From NCBI RefSeq assembly GCF_041729615.1, contig NZ_CP154874.1:2113001-2177000 (forward strand): a stretch of DNA of 64,000 nucleotides, given 5' to 3'. This stretch comes from Pseudomonas alcaligenes (GTDB taxonomy: Bacteria; Pseudomonadota; Gammaproteobacteria; Pseudomonadales; Pseudomonadaceae). Below, piece by piece: positions 38,821 to 48,031 of the stretch. The notes below the pieces were generated by a model, which saw only the letters and a list, made by a program, of their open reading frames with translations, searched no databases and was not told the origin of the DNA. Positions within the stretch are counted from its first letter, which is position 1. Every line of letters begins with the position of its first letter. A program made the translations under genes and the position numbers.

Positions 38821-38866
38821 TGAATATGGTTTAGCGAATATACGTTTTATCGAATATTCAGTAAAG
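38821..38866 (-). promoter_or_regulatory. ars operon promoter with ArsR-like operator
   Basis: On the minus strand, -35 TTTACT (38865-38860) and -10 TATATT (38842-38837) are 17 bases apart. The word GAATAT occurs three times on the plus strand, at 38822, 38836 and 38852, two of them as CGAATAT overlapping the -10 and spacer. This placement suits an ArsR operator. Confidence 0.6.
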
Positions 38867-39069
38867 CAACACCGGAGACTATGAGGTAAACCACACATTC
38901 ATGGGGCTGAAATTGGTCAAATCTGCGGTAGGTGCTAACAGGCAGATCGAAACATGCGCCCGTCTAGCCGTGAAACATCTGGTTACTCGCATATCCGCAT
39001 CTTGTAACTTTTTCGTCATCTAAAGGGCTTTAGGCTCTGTCGCACCTCAACCCCAGCAGGAACCTTGCG

Positions 39070-39342
39070 ATGAAAAAACTAACTTTGACTGCAATGCTGT
39101 TGACCAGCCTGTTTGCCAGCGCCACCTTCGCCAGCCAGTACGACAAGCCTGGCTTTGTCACTGAGATCGAAGATGGTCGCCTGTGGGTATTCCGCGAAGG
39201 CTCCAAGGAGCTGGAAGAGTTCAAGAAAACTGGGGAGCCGGCCAAGCAGTTCACCGACATCGGCACAGGCCCGGAGGGCATGACCGTCAAATCTGCTGAC
39301 GAGGCGACCCTGAAGGACTACCTGCAATCGCTGAAGAAGTAA
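39070..39342 (+). CDS. Small periplasmic protein next to the ars operon
   Basis: A 90-residue protein with a clear signal peptide (MKKLTLTAMLLTSLFASATFA, cleaved after FA about residue 21). The mature part of about 69 residues (SQYDKPGFVTEIEDGRLWVF, then a lysine- and glutamate-rich tail) has no cysteine and no known motif to me. CAGGAACC precedes the ATG. It is divergent from the ars operon and followed by a strong terminator. A link to arsenic is only by position. Confidence 0.75.
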   Translation: MKKLTLTAMLLTSLFASATFASQYDKPGFVTEIEDGRLWVFREGSKELEEFKKTGEPAKQFTDIGTGPEGMTVKSADEATLKDYLQSLKK

Positions 39343-39984
39343 CCAGAACCAATAAGTCGAGTGCTCAAAAAGGGTATTCATCTGCTGTTCGCTGCCGCCT
39401 TCGGGCGGCTTTCTTTTTGGCGTACAGTTGAAATCTCTGTCACGCCGGCAACTGGGCTACTTGCAGCAATCGCTCTTGAGGCTGTAACGCTTTTCAGTCG
39501 CCTGGATAAACGGGTTCATCGTAGATGTAGCAGACACGCTGCCCAAGTCATGCCTGCGGAAACGGCTTCTCCTGCCGAATCGTGTCCTCGATGGTAGATT
39601 CACCTCGATCATTACTTCGTTCCCAGTGGCTGGCTCAAGCAATAGATCCCAAAGCACTTGGAGCTGATCGAGATCATTGAGGCCCGTGCACAGCTGACGC
39701 TGGCTGCTGCCTTTCAGCAGCATAAGGCTTAGGGGCACTGGTCAGGGCCTTTGGCGATAACCAGGAGCCCGACCACGATCAATCCCGCACCGGCCAGCAC
39801 CCACCAACAAAGCCGAGCGCTATCTCCGTTTTGATGTTGGACACTGCAAGTCAGCTAGTTCGGTAAAGTACGCCGAATGCAGTTTTTCTGTGTGACCGAG
39901 AGCCCCGGAGCTGCGAATGGCTTGTGAGCAGCGCCAAGGGTCGACGCGCTCAATAAGTACACGTGAAAGCAGCTTAATGGCTGG
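39343..39984. other. Intergenic region with terminator, no convincing gene
   Basis: About 640 bases. After the terminator at 39394 the only long frame (39457-39738, minus) has no ribosome site and no recognisable product. A minus-strand stretch at about 39729-39840 encodes a hydrophobic peptide (LAGAGLIVVGLLVIA) ending in a stop but lacks a start codon after an upstream stop; it may be the tail of a decayed membrane gene. Confidence 0.4.
39394..39417 (+). terminator. Intrinsic terminator after the small periplasmic protein gene
   Basis: Stem GCCGCC (39394-39399), loop TTCG, stem GGCGGC (39404-39409), then TTTCTTTTT. The stable UUCG-type loop and T run make it a strong terminator. Confidence 0.85.
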
Positions 39985-40947
39985 TCAATCTGTCTTGCGG
40001 CTAAAGCGATAGAACAGGTTCGGCTCGCTGACCACGTACAAATACCCTGCATTGTCGATGGTTACGCCTTCAGCTTGTGGTATGCCTTTCAGCAAACCAG
40101 CAACCCCCCTCGCCAAGGAGCGGAAACTCACCACCTTGCCCTCATCGGTCATTTCAATCAGCAGTTTCGACTCATCACTCAGTAAAATCAGATGACCGCT
40201 CTGTTGGTCGAAGACAACCGAAGATAGGTCAGTGGCAAACACCTTGTCTTTCACCAGACTAGATAGGTCGCGGACATGCAGGGAAAGCTCCCCTGCCAGG
40301 CTGGAACGAAGACCGCTCACCTCCAACAATTGGCGAGGGTCGCGCTCCTTGGTCACAAACAGGCGGTCGCCTTTCAGGTCGTAGGCGAGCCCCTCCAGGC
40401 CTTTGTTGTCTTCCTTGCCAAGCGCCAGGGTCAGCGCTGGATACTGGTCTCGGCTCAATGGTCGATCAGGAGAAAGCTTACCGTCTTCGTCGATGGGGAC
40501 ATCCACGATAACCAGGCTCTGCCGCCGCTCTTCGGCAATGACCAGTTGACCGTTGCCGGCATAGGACACCGCTTCCACGTCGTGGAAGCCATCCAGGCTG
40601 TAACGGCGCTCCACGTCACCGTCACGGCTGAGGGCCAGCAGCTCGTTCGGGCCATTGGTAACCGCCCACAGCAGGTTTAGGTCAGGATCGAAGGTCAGCC
40701 CCGAAAGGTTGTTGTCCACACCGGGAACCGCCTTAGCATCCAGCTCAACCCGATAGCCAGGCAGCCACACAGAGCGCTCCTGCCAATCGTCAGTGTGCCA
40801 GTAGGTCTTTATCCAGAAGTACAAACGATCATCAAGGTGGTGTGTACGGATTTGAAATACGGCGAGCAACACAAGGCATAGCAGCGCCCACATCCACACA
40901 CTTTTTCTCCGTGTGCTGCCCAGCAAGTTTTTAGCCATCAAATACAT
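39985..40947 (-). CDS. SdiA-regulated/YjiK-like protein
   Basis: A 320-residue protein with one N-terminal transmembrane anchor (about residues 17-35) and a beta-propeller-like periplasmic domain. NNLSGLTFDPDLNLLWAVTNGPNELLALS, VEAVSYAGNGQLVIAEERRQSL and GLEGLAYDLKGDRLFVTKERDP are the repeating blades typical of the SdiA-regulated (YjiK) family. The function is unknown; a role as a periplasmic binding or phosphoesterase-like protein is possible. It is the last gene of a minus-strand set with the DksA-like, Usp and SulP genes. Confidence 0.82.
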   Translation of the reverse strand: MYLMAKNLLGSTRRKSVWMWALLCLVLLAVFQIRTHHLDDRLYFWIKTYWHTDDWQERSVWLPGYRVELDAKAVPGVDNNLSGLTFDPDLNLLWAVTNGPNELLALSRDGDVERRYSLDGFHDVEAVSYAGNGQLVIAEERRQSLVIVDVPIDEDGKLSPDRPLSRDQYPALTLALGKEDNKGLEGLAYDLKGDRLFVTKERDPRQLLEVSGLRSSLAGELSLHVRDLSSLVKDKVFATDLSSVVFDQQSGHLILLSDESKLLIEMTDEGKVVSFRSLARGVAGLLKGIPQAEGVTIDNAGYLYVVSEPNLFYRFSRKTD

Positions 40948-40992
40948 TAGAAGCCTCGTTAATTGGGACAGCCGTCACCAGTCGTGATGGTT

Positions 40993-41345
40993 TCACCCCG
41001 ACTCAGCGCGGCTGGCACAGGTGATACACAACGTCGTGGCCGGATCGAACTCCAGACGGCCCGAGGCGATCAACTCGCCGCATTGGTTACACCAGCCATA
41101 GTCGCCCTCGTGCCAGCGCTTGAGGGCCAGTTGGAGGCGGACACGTTCATGCTGTGCCCGACTGCGGATGGCATCGTTCATTGCTTGCTGCTGGAGTGCA
41201 TCCATCCTCGACAGACGCCCTACCTTGCTTTGATCCAGCTCTACCGACTGCGGGAGAGACTCAGCGTCTTCCAGCAGTCGGTTCAGCTCGGCAGCCCGCT
41301 GTTCGAGCAGGGCCTTGAGTGCGCAAGATTCAGGGCGTCGGCCAT
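40993..41345 (-). pseudogene. TraR/DksA-family zinc-finger protein, apparent frameshift near the start
   Basis: The C-terminal part is a clear TraR/DksA zinc finger: GDYGWCNQCGELIASGRL, then LCITCASRAESG (Cys4). Sequence related to the family continues upstream in the same frame (LLEQRAAELNRLLEDAES, SVELDQSKVGRLSRMDAL), but that frame has no start codon. An ATG at 41345 opens another frame reading MADALNLAH, and adding one base after about codon 8 would join the two into a normal 117-residue protein. So one base appears to be lost near 41320. A 70-residue product from the ATG at 41205 is the only unbroken alternative. It begins 5 bases after the Usp gene stop. Confidence 0.75.
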
Positions 41346-41350
41346 GGCCG

Positions 41351-42202
41351 TCAGCGCAGCAGCAAGAGCGGACTGGTGGTTGTGCGCAGCATGCTGGTCG
41401 TGGTGCTACCGACTAGAAACTGACGAATGCGCGAATGACCGTAGGCCCCCATGACCAGCAGATCGATACCATGCTCTTTCTGATAGGCGTGCAAGGTAGG
41501 CTCTATCTCGCCGTTCAGGGTCTCGGCACGAACAGTGAATCCGGCGTTGAGCAACACTTTCTGCGCCCAGTCCAGCTGCGCGGACGCTTCGTCGCTCACG
41601 GGCCCAACCATGACCAGGTGAATCGGGAGCCCCTTCAGTAGCGGACTGCTCGCCAGCATTTCCACACCCTTGCGGGTGGTTGCGCTGCCATCGAAGGCCA
41701 ACATCGCGCTCTGCGGCTTTTGGAAGTTGGCCGGGGTGACGAGGATTGGCCGGTGCATGATACGAATCACGCTTTCCAGTTGGCTTCCGACATGCTGACT
41801 CAGGCCACCGCTAGACTCGCCCTGGCGACCGATAACCAGCAAGCGCGTTTCGCTTTGCAGCTCTTGCAAGCTCTCCAGCAAATCGCCATGTCGCTGCTTG
41901 GATTCAGGTGCGCGCACACCATTATTCACGGCCCGTTCTTTCGCGGCTGCAAGCATGATTCGCCCTTGTTCAAGAGCCAATTTACCGCGCTGTTCATCCA
42001 GCAGGGCAAGCTCGTCGAGCAGGTGCTCGCGGCTGCCAAGGCCGATGTTGCCACTCAAATCCGCTGCAACCGGGTACTGGCGCTGATCCAGCACATGCAG
42101 GAAGGTCAATGGGGCTTCCAGGCTCAGGCTGGCCCAGGCTGCGTAGTCGCAAACGGCTGGGGCCGAGGCGGAACCGTCGATACAGGCAATTACGTGGGTC
42201 AT
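41351..42202 (-). CDS. Tandem universal stress protein
   Basis: A 283-residue protein made of two Usp domains. The first begins MTHVIACIDGSASAPAVCDYAAW and ends with LLVIGRQGESSGGLSQHVGSQLESVI; the second begins SAMLAFDGSATTRKGVEMLA and ends LLVMGAYGHSRIRQFLVGSTT. The GX2GX9GS nucleotide motif is present in the second domain, so ATP binding is likely there. It lies 14 bases after the SulP gene and probably acts with it in the same operon. Confidence 0.9.
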   Translation of the reverse strand: MTHVIACIDGSASAPAVCDYAAWASLSLEAPLTFLHVLDQRQYPVAADLSGNIGLGSREHLLDELALLDEQRGKLALEQGRIMLAAAKERAVNNGVRAPESKQRHGDLLESLQELQSETRLLVIGRQGESSGGLSQHVGSQLESVIRIMHRPILVTPANFQKPQSAMLAFDGSATTRKGVEMLASSPLLKGLPIHLVMVGPVSDEASAQLDWAQKVLLNAGFTVRAETLNGEIEPTLHAYQKEHGIDLLVMGAYGHSRIRQFLVGSTTTSMLRTTTSPLLLLR

Positions 42203-42216
42203 TGTCGTTCTCCTTC

Positions 42217-43704
42217 TTAGTGGCCCATGAGTTGATCAATGGCGTCGGGTTTATCGTGAACACCAAAGCGATCCACGATAGTGGCGCTGGCCTCGTTTAG
42301 GCCCAGCACTTCGACTTCAGTACCTTCACGGCGGAACTTAATGACTACCTTGTCCAGAGCTGCAACGGCGGTGATATCCCAGAAGTGTGCACGATTCAGG
42401 TCGATGGTTACCTTGTTCAGGGCTTCCTTGAAGTCGAAGGCTGCGACGAACTTGTCAGCCGAGCTGAAGAACACCTGACCGGTGACGTTATAGCTACGAT
42501 GCTCGCCGGCTTCGTCCAGCGAAGAACTGATCGCCATGTAATGGCCAACCTTGTTGGCGAAGAACATCGCGGCCAGTAGCACGCCGGCCAACACGCCGAA
42601 GGCCAGGTTGTGGGTGGCCACCACGACCACCACGGTGACGACCATGACAATGTTGGTCGACAACGGATGCTTCTTCAGGTTGCGCAGCGAATCCCAACTG
42701 AACGTGCCGATGGACACCATGATCATCACTGCCACCAGCGCAGCCATCGGGATCTGCTTCAGCCAGTCGCCGAGGAACACCACCATCAGCAGTAGGAATA
42801 CGCCTGCGGCCAGGGAGGACAGGCGAGAACGACCGCCGGATTTCACGTTGATGATCGACTGACCAATCATCGCGCAGCCGGCCATACCGCCAATCAGACC
42901 CGAAGCAATGTTGGCCACGCCCTGGCCCTTGCACTCGCGGTTCTTGTCGCTGGGGGTATCGGTCAAGTCGTCGACAATGGTCGCGGTCATCATCGACTCC
43001 AGCAGGCCAACCACGGCCAGCGCGGCGGAGTACGGGAAGATGATCGCCAGCGTCTCGAATGTCAGCGGCACGTCCGGCCACAGGAAGATCGGTAGCGTAT
43101 CCGGCAGCTCTCCCATATCACCAACCGTGCGGATATCCAGCCCAACCGACATGGCGACGGCGGTCAGCACGATGATGCACACCAGCGGCGATGGGATGAG
43201 CTTGCCGATCTTGGGGACATAGGGGAACAGATAGATGATGCCGAGGCCTGCGGCTGTCATGGCGTAGACGTGCCAGGTGACATTGGTCAGCTCGGGCAGC
43301 TGAGCCATAAAGATCAGAATCGCTAGGGCATTGACGAAGCCGGTCACCACCGAGCGCGAGACGAAGCGCATCAGTGAACCGAGCTTCAGGTAGCCAGCTG
43401 CGATCTGTAACACGCCACATAGCAGTGTGGCGGCCAGCAGATATTCAAGACCGTGGTTCTTGACCAGGGTCACCATCAGCAGTGCCATGGCCCCGGTTGC
43501 TGCCGAGATCATTCCGGGGCGGCCACCGACAAAGGCGATCACCACGGCGATACAGAAGGATGCGTACAGGCCAACCTTGGGGTCGACGCCAGCAATGATC
43601 GAGAAGGCGATGGCTTCAGGAATTAGGGCCAGTGCGACCACAAGACCGGCGAGGATGTCGCCACGGATGTTGGATAACCAGGTTTGTTTTAACGAGTGGA
43701 GCAT
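42217..43704 (-). CDS. SulP-family anion transporter with STAS domain
   Basis: A 495-residue inner-membrane transporter with ten or more hydrophobic segments. The N-terminal [28 protein letters not shown] is the SulP signature, and the C-terminal about 110 residues (from [17 protein letters not shown]) form a STAS domain ([18 protein letters not shown]). It may import sulfate, bicarbonate or another anion; the substrate cannot be told. The ATG at 43704 is used; a TTG 12 bases earlier is possible. Genes for a Usp, a TraR/DksA-like protein and a YjiK-like protein follow on the same strand. Confidence 0.9.
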   Translation of the reverse strand: MLHSLKQTWLSNIRGDILAGLVVALALIPEAIAFSIIAGVDPKVGLYASFCIAVVIAFVGGRPGMISAATGAMALLMVTLVKNHGLEYLLAATLLCGVLQIAAGYLKLGSLMRFVSRSVVTGFVNALAILIFMAQLPELTNVTWHVYAMTAAGLGIIYLFPYVPKIGKLIPSPLVCIIVLTAVAMSVGLDIRTVGDMGELPDTLPIFLWPDVPLTFETLAIIFPYSAALAVVGLLESMMTATIVDDLTDTPSDKNRECKGQGVANIASGLIGGMAGCAMIGQSIINVKSGGRSRLSSLAAGVFLLLMVVFLGDWLKQIPMAALVAVMIMVSIGTFSWDSLRNLKKHPLSTNIVMVVTVVVVVATHNLAFGVLAGVLLAAMFFANKVGHYMAISSSLDEAGEHRSYNVTGQVFFSSADKFVAAFDFKEALNKVTIDLNRAHFWDITAVAALDKVVIKFRREGTEVEVLGLNEASATIVDRFGVHDKPDAIDQLMGH

Positions 43705-44234
43705 CAGAATTCCCAAGGCAATGGATCGCGCAGCACAGCATGACGCAAGCCATGTGCAGCTGATCGATACGAGGTCAAATTGTCGGATGTTGGGGCGCTG
43801 TGGCGGGTGTTGAAACCGAAGGCACAGCAGAGTGCAACCGCTGGCAGAGCAAGCAGTTACAAGTGATGCGGGGGGCGAAGCGCTATGGCGGCGTAGGCAG
43901 CCAAATCATGTTTTGCAGGGTAAGCATAAGGTCTTATCGAGAGGCTTTAGAAACCTAAACCGAGATGATTCTACAGGATTAGAGCTGTTATTGCGAATCA
44001 CGCCTGGCCGGGCGTCATGCTTGGATCTCAGTCTGAGCGCCTCGCGTACTATCTCAATTGCTTGAGATGTCAGGTGAATCTTAGACCTCTACTGCTGGCA
44101 ACTCGTTGCTCCTAACCAACCTCCAGCTGAGGTCGAACAGGTACAGAAGTAGGAACGTACTTGTCGCAGTCGAGTGAGGTGGGGCTCATTCGGCTGCGAC
44201 ATTGGATATAACACCTAGGTGTCGCTCTGGATCC
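43705..44234. other. Intergenic region, no gene seen
   Basis: About 530 bases. It should hold the SulP operon promoter. An 8-bp inverted repeat, TGTCGCAG (44162-44169) with CTGCGACA (44194-44201), lies near the 3' end of the next minus-strand gene but lacks a T run. This is the border between the stress/transport set and the next defence-like cluster. Confidence 0.4.
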
Positions 44235-45230
44235 TCAGACTTCCGGAGCAGGAGCCGACTCGGCATTGGCTTTAGAGGGCTGCGTAAAGCCTGGTATCAC
44301 TACGAGTTGCTTCAAATCACTGACTGTCAGCTTGATGCTTTTCTGGGTGTCTGAAAGGGCAAGCTCTCCCAAGGTAAAGACACTGAAATAGCTCGCCCCC
44401 TCTACACGTAGGAGCCCATCGAGGTAGTTCCTAAAACGGTAGTTTTTCATCTGCTCGCTGAGCACATGAAGAAAGACAGGCTTTCCGTCGTTCTTGTCGA
44501 TAAACCTGAACCTAAACCCGCCGCCGAGGTAGCGCTCTATCAGACCCGCACCACCGTATAAAACACGATTGGACGCACCCAATTTGCCGTAGGTAATGCG
44601 CTTGAAATACGTGGATAGAGGCATCTTCCCTAAGCCTTGCACTTGCAGTGTCAAGGCCTTGAATTCTTCATCCGAAAGCTCCTTTCGAGCCTGCCGGTAG
44701 CACTCGACTAGCCGCTCAAGATTACTAGTACGGTTGCTTCCTGAGAGGTTATCTCCTCGGTCTACACCCGTACGACGGTGTCCGTTTGTGGCATCGCCGC
44801 CCTGCGCAGTACTACCAGTTGAGGTGTGGTCTGTAGCCTGTTGTGGGTTGGGGTCAAAGGTGTCGATGTAGTCATGCAGCTTGCGCTTAGCTCGACGACG
44901 CAGAGCATCTTCCGCTGTTTCACCTGGCAGCTTGCCATCGACCTCTTTAGCCTCCTCATCAATCATCCACTCACAATCCGGGGCGTGGCTGAAATTATCG
45001 TTCGCCCGATAATGGGCGGCGCGGTAGGTGTCATTTGGGTGCTTGTCGTAGTTGACGGCAGTGATCTCAGGCTTAACCGGCAAGTCGCGGCACGACGCGT
45101 TCGAACATAAGAATTCAAAGCGACGACGAGGCTCTGGGAGCGAAAAAAACTCTCGCCTGGCTTCAGTAATGGAGAGTACTTCACCCAGTTGGACGCAGTA
45201 GGCACGCGTGATTCTTGCTTTCTTCGACAT
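44235..45230 (-). CDS. Unknown protein with N-terminal zinc-ribbon-like motif
   Basis: A 331-residue protein I cannot place. The N-terminal third holds a C/H-rich pattern (FLCSNASC, then AAHYRANDNFSHAPDCEW) reminiscent of the zinc ribbon of CoiA-like proteins. A polar low-complexity linker (about residues 130-168) is followed by a second domain (from LERLVECYRQARKEL) with KMPLSTYFKRITYG and YFSVFTLGELALS. No catalytic triad is clear. It lies downstream of the PLD-type gene on the same strand (58 bases), so the two may act together. Confidence 0.6.
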   Translation of the reverse strand: MSKKARITRAYCVQLGEVLSITEARREFFSLPEPRRRFEFLCSNASCRDLPVKPEITAVNYDKHPNDTYRAAHYRANDNFSHAPDCEWMIDEEAKEVDGKLPGETAEDALRRRAKRKLHDYIDTFDPNPQQATDHTSTGSTAQGGDATNGHRRTGVDRGDNLSGSNRTSNLERLVECYRQARKELSDEEFKALTLQVQGLGKMPLSTYFKRITYGKLGASNRVLYGGAGLIERYLGGGFRFRFIDKNDGKPVFLHVLSEQMKNYRFRNYLDGLLRVEGASYFSVFTLGELALSDTQKSIKLTVSDLKQLVVIPGFTQPSKANAESAPAPEV

Positions 45231-45288
45231 CGGAAACGCTTCCCTGATCTAAGCCAAAGTGAATTATGCCCCTTTGGAACCCCGATTC

Positions 45289-46347
45289 TCAGCTGGTGCT
45301 TTGCTCGTGAAGAACTCGTGCGAGCTCGGAGATATGGATACGGCGTACATACGGGTTGCCCTGAGTACTACGACTTGCCGCGTTCCAAATCGCTCGCCCG
45401 TAAGGCTGCAACTGCTGAGCCATTAATTTTCTCCCAACTGCTCCAAAAGGCCGATTGAGCAGAGTCTCCTGAGCCAAAGCCATGTCGATATGGCCTGGCC
45501 CATCAGACTCGTTCTCATACTCGAACGGTAGGCGCGAGCCGATCATGCGACAGACACCATCGACGATTACGCGGCCATTCGTGACGTAGTAAATGGCCAG
45601 ATGATCCACCTCCTTCTCGTCGCTTAGGTTGATCGGCCAGGACTCGAAAGGCCACCAGTCCAAGGTGCCAGAGCTCTCTTGCTGCTTCGCTTCAAAGTTG
45701 TCACTTGCCTCAGTTGCCTCTGGGCCTACCCGCCCTCGATAAAGCAAGACATAGGCAGGTAGACCCTCAAGATCACCAGCTGAAAAGCTACGCAGATTGA
45801 ACTCATCCTGCGGGTTACCGGGAAGCTCCCAGCCACGACGGTTTTGCGTCCAAATCTTGATAGCTGCCGTGATGTCGGCATCGATGATCCCCCGCACGCC
45901 ATCCGACTTCCAAAGCTGATCGAACCAATTACGAGCGCCGCCAACGACCGATTCCTCCGACGTGAGTACACCAGCTTCCAACCAGTGCGCTGAACCTTGG
46001 TCGCCAAGACCGAGGCCATTATCAGATACGTTCGCTGAACCGATTAGCGCCTGACGCTCCCCAACCACGACCTTGGCATGAAGTCGGTCGCATTGGCGTA
46101 TCTGAATGCGGCCACCACTACTTTCGGCAAGCTCACATAGCTCTCGAATGACGTAGGGATTTGTCCCGCCAGACATAAGGTTGCACAGGATGCGGAAGTT
46201 TTTGCTTGGCCGGCTTGATATGAGCTTCACAGCACCCTCGCCCCAGAAGGCAACGGCAAGCGAGAGGTCATGCTCATTATCGAGCAACTGTTCGAAACGC
46301 TGCTTGTAATCGTCAGGGGCAACAAAGTTCGACATTTGTCCGTTCAT
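45289..46347 (-). CDS. Phospholipase D-superfamily nuclease-like protein
   Basis: A 352-residue protein with a single HKD-type motif: LHAKVVVGERQALIGSANVSDNGLG (H90, K92, then S104 and N106). One motif per chain implies that two chains form the active site, as in Nuc-like and many defence-related PLD nucleases. The region before it (FRILCNLMSGGTNPYVIREL) fits the fold. The C-terminal half has no known domain. The start MNGQMSNF at 46347 has AAGGA upstream. It is divergent from a NYN-domain gene with only 57 bases between. Nuclease activity is inferred. Confidence 0.75.
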   Translation of the reverse strand: MNGQMSNFVAPDDYKQRFEQLLDNEHDLSLAVAFWGEGAVKLISSRPSKNFRILCNLMSGGTNPYVIRELCELAESSGGRIQIRQCDRLHAKVVVGERQALIGSANVSDNGLGLGDQGSAHWLEAGVLTSEESVVGGARNWFDQLWKSDGVRGIIDADITAAIKIWTQNRRGWELPGNPQDEFNLRSFSAGDLEGLPAYVLLYRGRVGPEATEASDNFEAKQQESSGTLDWWPFESWPINLSDEKEVDHLAIYYVTNGRVIVDGVCRMIGSRLPFEYENESDGPGHIDMALAQETLLNRPFGAVGRKLMAQQLQPYGRAIWNAASRSTQGNPYVRRIHISELARVLHEQSTS

Positions 46348-46404
46348 TCCATTTCCTTTTACTATCGATGCACGTGCCCTGCATTCACGAACAAGGATGT
46401 CCTC

Positions 46405-47160
46405 ATGCAACAGAAGCGAATTGCTCTACTGATCGACTGCGACAACGTCAGTCATAACTCAATTGAGGGTGTGCTGGAAGAGCTCGCCAAGTACGGCATG
46501 GTGAACGTACGACATGCCCACGGAGACTGGAAGAGCGATGGGCTATCTGGGTGGGTGGAGCGACTGCATCCGTTCGCCATTCGCCCCATGCAGCAGTTCG
46601 CCTACACCAAGGGAAAGAACGCTACTGACGCGGCGATGATCATCGATGCGATGGATCTGCTCTACAGCAAAAATATCGACGCCTTTGCCCTGATGACCAG
46701 CGATAGCGACTTCACTCCACTGGCTCTACGCCTGCAAGAAAGTGGTTTCCCGGTGTATGGCTTTGGCGAGAAGAAGACACCGTCTGCATTCGTGCATGCA
46801 TGCACCTCGTTTATCTACGTGGAGAACCTGGTTCGCGTCCCCGACGACGAGAAGGCGTCTACTGATGAGCAGCCGAAGAAGAAAACCCGCAATGAGCTGC
46901 GCTGCGACACATCCCTTGTTCGACTGCTTCGCAATGCCGCAGACCAGACCGCTGGTGATGATGGTTGGTCGCTACTGAGTAGGGTGTCGGACTACATACA
47001 CAACAACAGCTCGTTCTCAGTTGTGAACTACGGCTACCAAAAACTGGGCGATCTGATCCGCACCTCGGAGCTGTTCGATGTGGAGATGCGCGGCACGGTG
47101 ATGGTGGTTCGTACCGTTCGCAAGCCATCGCCATCTCCGGCCCCAGAGCCTACCTTATAG
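46405..47160 (+). CDS. NYN-domain ribonuclease-like protein with OST-HTH/LOTUS domain
   Basis: A 251-residue protein. The N-terminal NYN (PIN-like) domain shows the acidic residues of the fold: LLIDCDN (D11, D13), KNATDAAMIIDAMDLL, and LMTSDSDFTPLALRL. The C-terminus (about 170-240: SLVRLLRNAADQTAGDDGWSLL, NYGYQKLGDLIRTSELFDVEM) fits an OST-HTH/LOTUS domain. LabA/DUF88-type proteins with this architecture are thought to be RNases or RNA-binding. The start at 46405 has AAGGA 7 bases upstream. It is divergent from the PLD gene and followed by an unknown gene after 31 bases. Confidence 0.83.
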   Translation: MQQKRIALLIDCDNVSHNSIEGVLEELAKYGMVNVRHAHGDWKSDGLSGWVERLHPFAIRPMQQFAYTKGKNATDAAMIIDAMDLLYSKNIDAFALMTSDSDFTPLALRLQESGFPVYGFGEKKTPSAFVHACTSFIYVENLVRVPDDEKASTDEQPKKKTRNELRCDTSLVRLLRNAADQTAGDDGWSLLSRVSDYIHNNSSFSVVNYGYQKLGDLIRTSELFDVEMRGTVMVVRTVRKPSPSPAPEPTL

Positions 47161-47191
47161 CCCTTGCCTGACCTCGGCACTGGAGTACGCC

Positions 47192-48031
47192 ATGTCTGAC
47201 CAAATGCACTTCACTCGCCGAACCCTGCTAGCAGCCTCAGAATTTATTGAGCGAGCAGGCACGAGCGCCAAGTTTGACCTGATGGTGCAGCGCCTCGAAC
47301 TGTCTCAGTGTGTTCCCCATGGCGATAAGCAGTCGGTAGCCAAGAAGCGGTACATCTTCAACGAGGCGCTGATTGAACGAGCTAGCCAACTCATCTCGAC
47401 TCGCGAAGGTCAGATGACCATTGGCGAGACGTTGATCCGCGAAGCCGTTCGGCTGATGAGCCCATCTCCGGATAGTTACCAAGAGCAAAAGGACTTTGAG
47501 CGGTGCCTGGCACTGGATGGGTTTGACGTGTCCTGGGATGAGGGTGAATGCGGGGCTGGCTCGCCACCCTGGTTGCGCCGGGGCCTGCCAGAGGTTGTGG
47601 ATCTACCTGCTGGCGATGATCAGGTTCATCAGGTGCTGAAGCAGTATGGTTTTGCCAGAAGCCAAGGCCATTTGGATCAGGCTATCGATGCACATACCAG
47701 AGGCGACTGGGCTGCGGCCAACGCCCAAATCAGAACGTTCATGGAGAGTCTCTTTCTCGAAATTGCGGGGAAGGTCGATCCGAACGATCTAGTGGCCAGC
47801 CAAGGCTTGAACAACGCCTTCCAGGCATTAGCGAAACGCGAGTTCCTATCCGAACCCCGTTCTGAATGGAATCAGGACGGCAAAGGCATGCTCAATGGCT
47901 TACTCAAGATGCTGCACTCGGACGGATCGCACAAAGGTCTCTCGGATGAAGCCCATTCAACTTTCAGACTTCACGTGGCACTAGTGACAGCCAGAATGAT
48001 GTTGAACCGACTTGAACAAGGCCCGTTGTGA
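47192..48031 (+). CDS. Unknown helical protein with HEPN/Abi_C-like C-terminus
   Basis: A 279-residue soluble protein. The C-terminal part (about residues 180-279: IRTFMESLFLEIAGKV, LKMLHSDGSHKGLSDEAHSTFRLHVALVTARMML) resembles the C-terminal helices of Abi_C/HEPN-like proteins in which a His-rich turn precedes the last helix. The N-terminal part has no motif known to me. It lies 31 bases after the NYN gene on the same strand, with TGGAG upstream of the ATG, so the two are probably co-transcribed. Confidence 0.6.
   Translation: MSDQMHFTRRTLLAASEFIERAGTSAKFDLMVQRLELSQCVPHGDKQSVAKKRYIFNEALIERASQLISTREGQMTIGETLIREAVRLMSPSPDSYQEQKDFERCLALDGFDVSWDEGECGAGSPPWLRRGLPEVVDLPAGDDQVHQVLKQYGFARSQGHLDQAIDAHTRGDWAAANAQIRTFMESLFLEIAGKVDPNDLVASQGLNNAFQALAKREFLSEPRSEWNQDGKGMLNGLLKMLHSDGSHKGLSDEAHSTFRLHVALVTARMMLNRLEQGPL

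Noticed and set aside
39457..39738. 93-codon minus-strand frame downstream of the small periplasmic protein
   Set aside because: No ribosome site, no recognisable product, and surrounded by degraded DNA. It may be a remnant but does not support a gene call.
44162..44201. TGTCGCAG/CTGCGACA inverted repeat as a terminator
   Set aside because: The loop is 24 bases and there is no T run on either strand; an 8-bp repeat at that spacing can arise by chance.
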